Assembly: GCA_018239675.1 (NCBI GenBank)
Contig: JAFEGX010000120.1
Location: 1-32,091 of the forward strand
Length of the DNA stretch: 32,091 bases
Direction of reading: 5' to 3'
Source of the DNA: Verrucomicrobiota bacterium
Lineage (GTDB): Bacteria; Verrucomicrobiota; Verrucomicrobiia; Opitutales; Opitutaceae
The notes beneath the pieces were generated by a model. That model worked only from the letters and a program-made list of their open reading frames with translations, made no database searches and was not told the DNA's origin. Below are positions 1 through 7,226 of this stretch, piece after piece (the stretch's first letter is position 1; each line of letters begins with the position of its first letter). The position numbers and the translations under genes are program-made.

Positions 1-1
1 C

Positions 2-373
2 GTCGTCACCAGCGTGGCCGGCGGCCTGCCGCCCCTGCTCCGCGAGAAGCTGATCGATCCGCCCGCCCTGCCGGCGGAGATCGTCAGCGTCGCCGCCGCG
101 CCCACCGCCAATGCCCTGATGGCCTACCCGATCGGCTTCCGCTGCACGCTGCCCGACAACAAGCAGCAGCTGGCCGGCGCCGACGTCTATGTGCGCGCCG
201 ACCAGGTCGTGATCGCCCCTGACTTCGACCGCCTGGCCGGCGGCCTGCTCTCGCGCACCCGCGAGAGCGTCATCCGCATCACGGTTCCCGCCGGTGTCCT
301 CAAGCCCGGCCAGTATCACGTCACGCTCCTGGGCGCGCACGGCTCCAAGTCCTGGACGCTGCAAGTGCATTGA
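2..373 (+). CDS. C-terminal part of an unrecognised protein (5'-truncated by window edge)
   Basis: The reading frame is open from base 2 to the TGA at 371-373, so this is the last 123 or so residues of a longer protein. The GTG at 14 is an internal codon rather than a convincing start. The tail has a beta-rich pattern, with residues VRITVPAG followed by LKPGQYHVTLLG. This resembles the small C-terminal beta domain of some anti-sigma-factor and FecR-like proteins, in which a 'pG.Y.vtL.G' strand closes the fold. That resemblance is weak and the upstream part that would settle it is missing. No membrane segment or catalytic motif is visible. It lies 43 bases upstream of argA on the same strand, so the two may be co-transcribed. 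Confidence 0.6.
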   Translation, partial: VVTSVAGGLPPLLREKLIDPPALPAEIVSVAAAPTANALMAYPIGFRCTLPDNKQQLAGADVYVRADQVVIAPDFDRLAGGLLSRTRESVIRITVPAGVLKPGQYHVTLLGAHGSKSWTLQVH

Positions 374-416
374 CGCGACGGGCGCCATCGTGGAGAAGAG
401 CCCGTCCCATACATTG

Positions 417-1757
417 ATGAGCAACGGCAACGGCCAACCCCCGCCCCCTCCTCCCTCCAGCGCGCTCGCGACTACCATCAAGCCGACGGACCTGCGCGGC
501 ATCCTGAAATATGTCCCGCGGTTCCAGGGCCAGATCTTCATCATCGCCATCGACGGCGCCATCGTGGCCGACGAGAACCTCGGGAATCTCCTCGTGGACA
601 TCGCCGTGCTCCGCAGCCTCGGCATCAAGGTCGTCCTCGTCCACGGCATCGGCCAGCAGCTCATCGAGCTCGCCCAGCTGCGCAACGTCGCGATCACCGA
701 CGCCTATGGCACCGGCGTGACCGACGCCCCGACGCTGGACCTCGCGATTCGCGCCTCGTCCCGGGTCTCGCACGCCATTCTCGAGGGCCTGACCCAGAAC
801 AGCCTGAAGTGCGCCCTCACCAATTCCATCCGCGCGCTGCCCATCGGCATCATCCGCGGCGTGGACCAGCAGTTCACGGGCCGCGTGGAGCGGATCGACA
901 AGGATTTCCTCTCGGCGCTCATTGACCAGCAGGCCGTGCCGATCGTCTCGCCCATCGCCTTCGGCCCCGACGGGCGCTCGCTGCGGGTGAACTCCGACCT
1001 GCTGGCCGCCGAGCTCGCCGAGGCGCTGCACGCCACGAAGATCATCTACCTGACCAACCACCCCGGCCTCGAGATCGACGGCACCATCCGCCGCGAGATC
1101 TCGGTCGAGGCCCTGCGCTCGATCGTGCAGGACAAGCCCGACAGCATCGCCGAGGCCTCGCGCAGCAAGGCCGCCCACGCGGTCAAGGCCATCGAGACGG
1201 GCACGCCGCGCGTCCACATCGTCGACGGCACGATCTTCGACGGCCTCATCAACGAGATTTTCTCGAGCGAGGGCGTCGGCTCGCTCGTCTACGGCAACGA
1301 CTACCAGCAGATCCGGAAGGCCAAGCGCAGCGACGTCCGCCTCATCTACAATCTCACGCGGAACGCCGTCCGGCGCGAGGAGCTCATCCACCGCACGCAG
1401 CAGGCGATTGAGAAGAACATCGACCAGTTCTTCGTGTTCGAGATCGACGAGAACATCATCGCGTGCGTCACGCTCTATTTCTATCCCGACAAGACCGATC
1501 TCGCCGAGGTCGGCTCGCTCTACGTCCTGCCGTTCTACCACAACCGTGGGATCGGCAAGAAGATGGTCGAGTACGCCTGCCTGATGGCCAAAGAGCGCGG
1601 CGCGACGCGGGTCATCGCCCTGTCGACCCAGAGCTTCGGCTTCTTCTCCAACGTCTGCGGCTTCGAGGAATCCTCGAAGGAGATCCTCCCCGAGGCGCGC
1701 CTGAAGCTCTACGAGGAGAGCGGCCGCAACCCGAAGGTGCTGGTCAAGCTGCTGTAG
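417..1757 (+). CDS. argA: N-acetylglutamate synthase, amino-acid kinase plus GNAT type (ArgA)
   Basis: Makes N-acetylglutamate from glutamate and acetyl-CoA, the first step of arginine biosynthesis, in the cytoplasm. From ATG 417 the product is 446 residues, close to E. coli ArgA (443). After a proline-rich leader (about residues 1-20), residues 25-290 form an amino-acid-kinase fold with the VVLVHG glycine turn, which in this family binds effector or substrate. Residues about 300-446 form a GNAT domain with the acetyl-CoA loop HNRGIGKK and the family-typical end LPEARLKLYEESGRNPKVLV. An upstream in-frame start at 294 would overlap the preceding gene by 80 bases and add an arginine/serine-rich stretch without homology, so 417 is preferred. 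A GGAG lies 21 bases upstream, too far to act as a normal ribosome binding site. A palindrome follows the gene. Confidence 0.93.
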   Translation: MSNGNGQPPPPPPSSALATTIKPTDLRGILKYVPRFQGQIFIIAIDGAIVADENLGNLLVDIAVLRSLGIKVVLVHGIGQQLIELAQLRNVAITDAYGTGVTDAPTLDLAIRASSRVSHAILEGLTQNSLKCALTNSIRALPIGIIRGVDQQFTGRVERIDKDFLSALIDQQAVPIVSPIAFGPDGRSLRVNSDLLAAELAEALHATKIIYLTNHPGLEIDGTIRREISVEALRSIVQDKPDSIAEASRSKAAHAVKAIETGTPRVHIVDGTIFDGLINEIFSSEGVGSLVYGNDYQQIRKAKRSDVRLIYNLTRNAVRREELIHRTQQAIEKNIDQFFVFEIDENIIACVTLYFYPDKTDLAEVGSLYVLPFYHNRGIGKKMVEYACLMAKERGATRVIALSTQSFGFFSNVCGFEESSKEILPEARLKLYEESGRNPKVLVKLL

Positions 1758-1813
1758 GCGCCGCTGGCGGCGGCGCGGAGCGTTCAGCGGTCGGCCTTCC
1801 TGACCACGGACGT

Positions 1814-1887
1814 GTGGCCGCAAGAAAGCGCAGGAGGCGCAGATTCGTGCCCCGAGTTCTGTGCCTTGTGCGCCTTCTCGCGGCCAC
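1814..1887. repeat. Imperfect inverted repeat between convergent genes, possible bidirectional terminator
   Basis: Arms 1814-1842 and 1859-1887 are each 29 nt and match at 24 of 29 positions when one is reverse-complemented, leaving a 16-nt loop. Each arm reads roughly GTGGCCGCAAGAAGGCGCA. It lies between the ends of argA and the sugar ABC permease, where a two-way terminator would be expected, but no T-tract follows either arm. The same module recurs at 12011-12043 and 15461-15490, so it is a dispersed element and not just a terminator. Confidence 0.75.
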
Positions 1888-1919
1888 CGACCTGAAGCCG
1901 ACAGCTGAAGTCTGATCGC

Positions 1920-2870
1920 TCAGGTACTCCGTGAGCGCAGGCGATCGAGGAACACAGCGGCGATGATCACCAATCCAATGATGATCTCCTGAAAGTAAGT
2001 CGGCCAGCCCATCTGCTGCGAGCCGTTGCGCAGCACCGCCATGATCAGCGCGCCGATCATCGAGCCGAGCACCGTGCCGACGCCGCCGCTCAGGCTTGCG
2101 CCGCCGATGATGACCGCGGCGATGATGTCGAGCTCGAGGCCGACCGCGACGGTCGGGTCGCCCTGGCGGAGGCGGGAAAGCTGCATCAGGCCCGCCAGGC
2201 CAAAGAACGCCCCGGCCAGGGTGTAGATTAGCACTTTCGTCCGCAGGGTCGGCACGCCGCACAGGCGCGCGGTCGCCTCGTTCGAGCCCAGCGCGAAGAC
2301 GTGGCGGCCAAACACCGTCTGGCGAAGCAGGATCGCCGTGCCCACCGCCGCCGCCAGCGCCACCCACGCACCCGGCGGCAACGACCAGCCGAACGGGTCC
2401 GGGGTTGTCATCCAGTTGTTGATGACCGAGGCGTCGTAGTTGACCGTTTCGTTGTCCGCGAGCCATTTGGCCGCCCCGCGCACCACGCCGAGCATGCCGA
2501 GCGTGATGATGAAGGGCATCATCCGGAGGCCGGCGATCGCCGCGCCGTTCAGGCAACCGATGAACGCGCCGCAAGCCACCACCGCTGCGACCACCGCCGC
2601 CGGGTTCCAGCCGTGCTGGATCAGCAGCGCGCCAACCACGCTCGTGAACGCGATGGTCGAGCCCACGCTCAGGTCGATGCCGCCGCTCACGATGATCAGG
2701 GTCATGCCCAGCGCGCCAATCGCGACAATCACGGTCTGGGTCAGGATGATCTTGAAGTTCGCGTAGGTGAGGAAATAGCCGCGAACCTCCGACGAGATCG
2801 AGAACAGGGCGATCACCAGCAGCAGGCCGAGGAACGGCCCGAGGCGGGTCAGCATGGAGTTGAGCTTCAT
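1920..2870 (-). CDS. Ribose/galactoside-type sugar ABC transporter permease
   Basis: Inner-membrane channel subunit of a sugar importer of the RbsC/AraH class (BPD_transp_2). The 316-residue product is almost wholly hydrophobic with about 8-10 membrane segments. It contains the class signature in its first third (SGGIDLSVGS) and the typical C-terminal block (GGASLSGGVGTVLGS). Length fits the family (about 310-340). The ATG at 2870 is preceded by GCGACC and a run of nine T on the coding strand, with no Shine-Dalgarno sequence. It is the last gene of the set binding protein, ATPase, permease, lying 22 bases after the ATPase stop. Substrate cannot be read from the sequence; a pentose or hexose is expected from the family. 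Confidence 0.92.
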   Translation of the reverse strand: MKLNSMLTRLGPFLGLLLVIALFSISSEVRGYFLTYANFKIILTQTVIVAIGALGMTLIIVSGGIDLSVGSTIAFTSVVGALLIQHGWNPAAVVAAVVACGAFIGCLNGAAIAGLRMMPFIITLGMLGVVRGAAKWLADNETVNYDASVINNWMTTPDPFGWSLPPGAWVALAAAVGTAILLRQTVFGRHVFALGSNEATARLCGVPTLRTKVLIYTLAGAFFGLAGLMQLSRLRQGDPTVAVGLELDIIAAVIIGGASLSGGVGTVLGSMIGALIMAVLRNGSQQMGWPTYFQEIIIGLVIIAAVFLDRLRSRST

Positions 2871-2892
2871 GGTCGCTTCAAAAAAAAACGGG
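2871..2892 (-). other. Nine-base T tract in the ATPase-permease spacer
   Basis: On the transcribed strand the 22-base spacer holds T9 (plus-strand A2880-A2888). It lies just downstream of the ATPase stop codon and about a dozen bases before the permease ATG. It is striking in this GC-rich setting. A weak GC-rich hairpin could form from the end of the ATPase gene, so partial termination or polymerase slippage is possible. Confidence 0.45.
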
Positions 2893-4401
2893 CTACGCCG
2901 CGGTGCCGATCGCGGTCGCCATCAGCGTCGCCTCCGTCCATTCCGCGGTCGGACGGCAGTCCGCGAGCTCGCCGCGCCGCATCACCGCGATGCGGTCGCA
3001 CATGCCGAACAGCTCCGGCAGGTACGAGCTCACGAGCAGGACCGCCCGGCCCTGCTGCGCGAGTCCGGCCACCAGTTCATAGATCTGCGCCTTGCTGCCC
3101 ACGTCGATGCCGCGGGTCGGCTCGTCGAGCAGGAACACGCGCGAGGGGTAAGCCAGCAGCCGCGCGAGCGCGACCTTCTGCTGGTTGCCGCCGGACAGCT
3201 CGCCGACCCGCTGGCCGGGCTCCCGCGCCTTGATGCCCAGCCGGCCGATCCACTCGCGGGCCGCGCCGTCGACGCCCCGCCGGTCGATCCAGCCGAGGCG
3301 GGCCATCCGGCCCAGCTTCGGGAGGACCGTGTTCTCCGCGACCGAGAGCGGCAGCATCAGGCCCTCCTCCTTGCGGTTCTCGCTCAGGAACCCGAGGCCC
3401 GATTCCCAACCCGCCCGGGGCCCCTGCCCCGTCACGTTCCGGCCGTCCAGCGTCACCACCCCGCCGGCACAGCGATCCAGGCCGAACACCGCCCGGACAA
3501 GTTCCGTGCGCCCCGCCCCGATCAGGCCGGCGACGCCGACGATCTCGCCGGCCGCCAGCGTGAAACCCGCCCGGCCGAGCCGCGGGCCCGCCTGCAGGTC
3601 GGCGACCGTCAGCACCGGTGCGCCGACGGCGGGCCGGCGCGGCGGATAAAGTTCCGCGACCTCGCGGCCCACCATGAGGCGGACCAGCGTCGCCTGCGAC
3701 GTGCCGGCGATCTCCCCGCTGCCCACGCTCTGGCCGTCCTTGATCACGGTGTAGCGGTCGGCGACCTGCTTCACTTCCTCGAGAAAGTGGCTGATGTAGA
3801 TCACGCTGACCCCGCGGTCGCGCAGCTGCCGGATGACGGTGAACAGCCGCTCCGTGTCGGCCTGCGCCAGGCTGCTCGTCGGCTCGTCCATGATCAGCAC
3901 CCGCGGCTCAGTCCGGAGCGCGCGGGCAATCTCGATCACCTGCTGCTCCGCGATCGAGAAGCTGCCGGCGGGACGGTCGAGCTCGAGATGCTCGTGCCCC
4001 AGCTGTGCCAGCGCCGCGGCCGCGCGCGCCCGCGACTCCTTCCGGTCGATCCAGCCGAGCCGCTGCGGCTCCGCGCCGAGCATGATGTTTTCCGTCACGC
4101 TCAGGTGCGGCGCCAGACTGAGCTCCTGGTGGATCATCGCGACGCCGTGGCGGCGGGCGTCGAGCGTGTCGACCGGCGCATACGGCCGGCCGTCGAGCTC
4201 GATGGTGCCCGCGTCGGGCCGCAGCGCCCCGCTGAGGATGTTCATCAGCGTGCTCTTGCCGGCGCCGTTCTCGCCGACGACCGCGTGCACCTCGCCGAAC
4301 CCGACCTCAAGCGACACCCCGCGCAGCGCGAGCGTGGCGCCGAAGGCCTTGGCCACGCCGGCCAGCCGCAGGCGCGGGGGTTGGGCGGCGGGGTGGCTCA
4401 T
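2893..4401 (-). CDS. Sugar ABC transporter ATP-binding protein with two ATPase domains (RbsA/MglA class)
   Basis: Energises sugar import on the cytoplasmic face. The 502-residue product has two ABC domains. The first has an intact Walker A (GENGAGKST, residues 43-51), signature FSIAEQQ and Walker B LIMDEPTSSL. The second has the degenerate Walker A normal for this class (GLIGAGRTE), signature LSGGNQQK and Walker B FLLDEPTRGID. Only one site is therefore expected to hydrolyse ATP, as in RbsA. I chose ATG 4401; a GTG at 4419 would add six residues. Neither has a clear ribosome binding site. It sits 70 bases after the binding-protein gene and 22 before the permease, completing one importer. Confidence 0.94.
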   Translation of the reverse strand: MSHPAAQPPRLRLAGVAKAFGATLALRGVSLEVGFGEVHAVVGENGAGKSTLMNILSGALRPDAGTIELDGRPYAPVDTLDARRHGVAMIHQELSLAPHLSVTENIMLGAEPQRLGWIDRKESRARAAAALAQLGHEHLELDRPAGSFSIAEQQVIEIARALRTEPRVLIMDEPTSSLAQADTERLFTVIRQLRDRGVSVIYISHFLEEVKQVADRYTVIKDGQSVGSGEIAGTSQATLVRLMVGREVAELYPPRRPAVGAPVLTVADLQAGPRLGRAGFTLAAGEIVGVAGLIGAGRTELVRAVFGLDRCAGGVVTLDGRNVTGQGPRAGWESGLGFLSENRKEEGLMLPLSVAENTVLPKLGRMARLGWIDRRGVDGAAREWIGRLGIKAREPGQRVGELSGGNQQKVALARLLAYPSRVFLLDEPTRGIDVGSKAQIYELVAGLAQQGRAVLLVSSYLPELFGMCDRIAVMRRGELADCRPTAEWTEATLMATAIGTAA

Positions 4402-4471
4402 GCGGGACCCACTAACCACGCGGCCCGCACGGGCTGCAATCCCGGAGTGCCGCGCGGCGGCCCGGCGGTGA

Positions 4472-5446
4472 TTATTTCAGGTACCGCTCGAGCGGCGGAT
4501 TCAGCAGGTCGGCCATCGCCGGCTCGTCCATCGTCTCGCGCGTGATGAGCACGCAGCCCGTGTCGATCACGCGCTCGACCTTCCCGCCCTTCAGGCTCGC
4601 CACCATCGTCTTGACCCCGAGGTAGCCCATGCGGAAAGGATTCTGGACGACGATGCCCTGCAGGTCGCCGGCGCGGAGGGCCGCGTTCAGCTGGATCCCG
4701 CTGTCAAAGCCGACGAATTTCACCCGCCCGCCGGCGAGCCCGGCATCCTTGAGCGCCAGCAGCATGCCGGTCGCGGACGATTCATTCGGGGCGAATACGC
4801 CGTCGACCTCGCGGCCGAAGCGGTTGAGGAGGTTCTGCGAGGTTCGGTAAGCTGTGTCGCGGGTGGCGCCGGCGTGCTGGTCACTGGAGATCACCTGCAG
4901 GCCCGGGAATTCCTTCGCGACCGTGTCCAGGAAACCCGCCTCGCGCTGCTCGGTGCTGGCGGAGCCGGCCAGCACGCGGATCAGGATCACCCGGCCCTTG
5001 CCGCCCAGGATGGCGGCGAGCCGACGGGCGCCGAGCACGCCGCCCTTGTAGTTGTCGGTGGAAACAGTGCTCACCGGCGCCTGGGAGTTCAGCGCCGAGT
5101 CGATCACAACCACCGGGATGCCGGCATGCACGGCGGCCTCGGTGGGGGCCACGAGGGCGCGGGCGTCGAGCGGGGCCAGCACGATGCCGCTCACGCGGCG
5201 GCCCGTGAAGTTCTCGACCACCTGCACCTGCTGCTCGCGGTCGTCCTCCCGCAGCGGTCCCTTCCAGATCACATTGACGGTCACGCCCTCGTTCTTGAGC
5301 TCCTGCGCCGCGCACATCGCGCCGGCGTGTATCGCCTTCCAGAACTCGTGGGTCGTCCCCTTCGGGATGACCGCAATCTCGTAAGTCTGCGCCGCGGCGG
5401 CTGCCGCCAACGCCATCGCACCAGCCAGAGCAAGAAGCCGTTTCAT
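4472..5446 (-). CDS. Periplasmic sugar-binding protein of the ribose/Peripla_BP_4 family
   Basis: Captures sugar in the periplasm and delivers it to the adjacent permease. The 324-residue product starts with a classical signal peptide (MKRLLALAGAMALAAAAAAQ, residues 1-20, cleavage likely after the alanines). The mature start TYEIAVIPKG is the usual first strand of the RbsB fold. Further family features are the hinge-proximal VVVIDSALNS, the GVFAPNESSATG block and the late VVQNPFRMGYLGV block. The frame stays open upstream to 5587, but the signal peptide fixes the start at 5446. First gene of the importer; a 189-base gap with an inverted repeat precedes it and probably carries the promoter or separates it from the RidA gene. 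Confidence 0.92.
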   Translation of the reverse strand: MKRLLALAGAMALAAAAAAQTYEIAVIPKGTTHEFWKAIHAGAMCAAQELKNEGVTVNVIWKGPLREDDREQQVQVVENFTGRRVSGIVLAPLDARALVAPTEAAVHAGIPVVVIDSALNSQAPVSTVSTDNYKGGVLGARRLAAILGGKGRVILIRVLAGSASTEQREAGFLDTVAKEFPGLQVISSDQHAGATRDTAYRTSQNLLNRFGREVDGVFAPNESSATGMLLALKDAGLAGGRVKFVGFDSGIQLNAALRAGDLQGIVVQNPFRMGYLGVKTMVASLKGGKVERVIDTGCVLITRETMDEPAMADLLNPPLERYLK

Positions 5447-5526
5447 AGGGGTCGGGCCACGTTGGGAAAGTCCGGCGCCTGCCGCGAGCCTGCATTTTCG
5501 CGGCCGCAGCGCGGCCGCGGGATGAA

Positions 5527-5610
5527 GGCTGACGATTGAAGGTTGAAAGGCGGCGACACCGCCCTGGTGCCGGATCGGCCCATTCAACCTTCAACCATCA
5601 ACTCTCAGCC
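5527..5610. repeat. Inverted repeat of the TTGAAGGTTGAA family
   Basis: A perfect 12-bp inverted repeat, TTGAAGGTTGAA at 5536-5547 and TTCAACCTTCAA at 5583-5594, with an outer pair GGCTGA 5527-5532 / TCAGCC 5605-5610. It fills much of the gap between the RidA gene and the sugar-binding-protein gene. A related heptad-based inverted repeat occurs at 22581-22683. It could fold in the RNA and act as a terminator, processing site or dispersed element. Confidence 0.75.
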
Positions 5611-5635
5611 GAGCGCCAGGCGCTGCGTCCGGCGC

Positions 5636-6097
5636 TCAAGCCTTCAGCTCGACCACGACCTGCACCTCGGCGGTCGAGCCTTTCGGCAGGCCGTTGACGG
5701 CGACCGCGGCGCGCGCGTGCTTGCCGGCCTCGCCGAAGACCTTGAGGAAGAGGTCGCTCGCGCCGTTGATGACGGCCGGGCTGTCCGCGAAGCCGTCGAC
5801 GGCGTTCACGAAGCCGCTGACGAACACGATGCGCGCCACCTTGTCGAGGGAGCCGACCGCGGCCTTGATGTTGGCCAGCGTGTTCAGCGCGCAGACCTCG
5901 GCGGCCTTGGCGCCGGACTGCACCGTGTGCTCCTTGCCCACCTGGCCCGTGTGGGTCATTTGGCCGGCGACCATGCAGATCGTGCCGGCGCAGTAGAGCA
6001 GATTGCCGGTCCGCACGGTGGGGACGTAGCTGCCGGCGGCGGCCGGCGGATTCGGGAGCGTGAGGCCGAGTTCGGCGAGTTTGGCTTCAGGATTCAT
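5636..6097 (-). CDS. RidA (YjgF/YER057c/UK114) family protein
   Basis: Small cytoplasmic protein of the family that hydrolyses reactive enamine/imine intermediates or acts in catabolic pathways releasing ammonia. The 153-residue product is longer than archetypal RidA (about 128) and matches the larger UK114-like subgroup in length. Visible blocks are GNLLYCAGTI near residue 32, the central ALNTLANIKAAVG helix, FVNAVDGF, and the C-terminal HARAAVAVNGLPKGSTAEV. In the last block the arginine corresponds to the carboxylate-binding Arg of active RidA enzymes. The gene lies 49 bases downstream of an NMT1-type binding-protein gene on the same strand, which favours a role in handling an imported nitrogen compound. 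The exact substrate is unknown. Confidence 0.9.
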   Translation of the reverse strand: MNPEAKLAELGLTLPNPPAAAGSYVPTVRTGNLLYCAGTICMVAGQMTHTGQVGKEHTVQSGAKAAEVCALNTLANIKAAVGSLDKVARIVFVSGFVNAVDGFADSPAVINGASDLFLKVFGEAGKHARAAVAVNGLPKGSTAEVQVVVELKA

Positions 6098-6146
6098 GGT
6101 GGAAAATCAGCCGGATATTCGGCCCGTAACCAAGGCAATTCCCGCC

Positions 6147-7136
6147 TCACGGCCGCGCCGGCGGCAGGAACTCCCGGGTCATGACCTCGCCCAGGTTCAC
6201 GGGTTTTTGCAGGATGCCGAACTCGGTGAGGATCGCGATCTGCCGGCTGATCCGCTCGACCTTGACCTGCCCGATGTCCTCCCCCTGCGCCGGGTTGCCC
6301 TGCACGAGGGCGTTCGCGATCAGCGCATGCCGCGAATACGCAAGCTGGCCGTCCGTCATCTGGGCGTTGCACCGCTTGATCAGCTGAAAGGCCGGGGTCG
6401 GATCGCCCGCGAGGAAGTCGCGCCAGCCGCGGATCGACGCTGCCACAAACGCCCGAACCAGCTCGGGATCTTTCCGGGCCAGCTCCCGGCGGCAGATGAT
6501 GGTATGGTAAGGGTCGTAGCCCGAGTCGGCCAGCCGCACCGTGCGCACCTTCACGCCGTGCTGCGCGGCGAAATACGGCTCGCTGGTGAGCATGCACTGC
6601 TGGATCGCGTCCGGATTGCCGAGGAAGATGGCCAGGCCGTAGTTCAGCGGCTGCAGGTCGAACCGGATGCCGTACTTCCGCTGGACGTAGGGAATCCAGG
6701 TCATGCTCGGCGGCGCGATCACGCTCCGGCCGTTCAGGTCGCGAAGTTCGTGCACCGGGCTGCCGTCATGCACCAGCAGCGCCTCCGGGTCATGCTGCAG
6801 CACCGCGCCCACGATCACCAGCGGCAGGCCGCGGCTTGACGCCACGATGACGTCGTCGCTGCGATAGAGGCCGAAGTCCGCGACGCCCTTCGCGACGTTC
6901 AGCTTGATGGTGGCGCCCGGACCCCCGGGCAGGATTTCCACGTCGAGGCCGGCGTCGCGGTAGAAGCCCTTGGCCACGGCCTGGTAGAACCCGCCATGCT
7001 CCGCCTGCGGAAACCAGTCGGACTGCAGGACCACCTTGCGCAGGCCCCCCGCCGCGGCGGTCCGGGTCGACTCCCGCGCGCAGCCTGCGAGCGCAAGCGC
7101 GCCGGCCAGGAGCATCGTCCATGCGTGAAACCTCAT
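6147..7136 (-). CDS. NMT1/THI5-like ABC substrate-binding lipoprotein
   Basis: Predicted lipid-anchored binding protein of the ThiY/SsuA/TauA class, which captures pyrimidine precursors, sulfonates, nitrate or similar small molecules. The 329-residue product has a signal peptide with lipobox LALAGC (Cys19). The mature domain begins LQSDWFPQAEHGGFYQAVAKG, very like THI5/ThiY proteins, followed by GLDVEILPGGPG and VADFGL. No permease or ATPase of this class is next to it, so it is an orphan that must work with components elsewhere. It faces the amidase gene across a 90-base divergent gap and is followed by the RidA gene. Ligand is uncertain; the N-terminal motif favours a THI5-like pyrimidine or other N-heterocycle. 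Confidence 0.85.
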   Translation of the reverse strand: MRFHAWTMLLAGALALAGCARESTRTAAAGGLRKVVLQSDWFPQAEHGGFYQAVAKGFYRDAGLDVEILPGGPGATIKLNVAKGVADFGLYRSDDVIVASSRGLPLVIVGAVLQHDPEALLVHDGSPVHELRDLNGRSVIAPPSMTWIPYVQRKYGIRFDLQPLNYGLAIFLGNPDAIQQCMLTSEPYFAAQHGVKVRTVRLADSGYDPYHTIICRRELARKDPELVRAFVAASIRGWRDFLAGDPTPAFQLIKRCNAQMTDGQLAYSRHALIANALVQGNPAQGEDIGQVKVERISRQIAILTEFGILQKPVNLGEVMTREFLPPARP

Positions 7137-7226
7137 GCCGCCATTGCACGGGCCCGTTCGTCAAGCGCGAGCCCCAAGTGTGTTGCGCGGAGTTGCATGA
7201 CGCGCGCGGCAAGCTGATGGTGGGGC

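Noticed and set aside
321-1823. 500-codon open frame on the minus strand across argA
   Set aside because: Its product is Arg/Ala/Asp-rich without motifs and is exactly antisense to a well-identified gene; long antisense frames are expected at this GC content.
2854-4545. 563-codon plus-strand frame across the sugar ATPase gene
   Set aside because: Low-complexity Arg/Ala/Pro product opposite a clear ABC ATPase; a GC shadow.
7137-7226. TPP riboswitch before the THI5-like binding-protein gene
   Set aside because: The gap is only 90 bases and lacks the conserved CTGAGA and ACCTGAT boxes.
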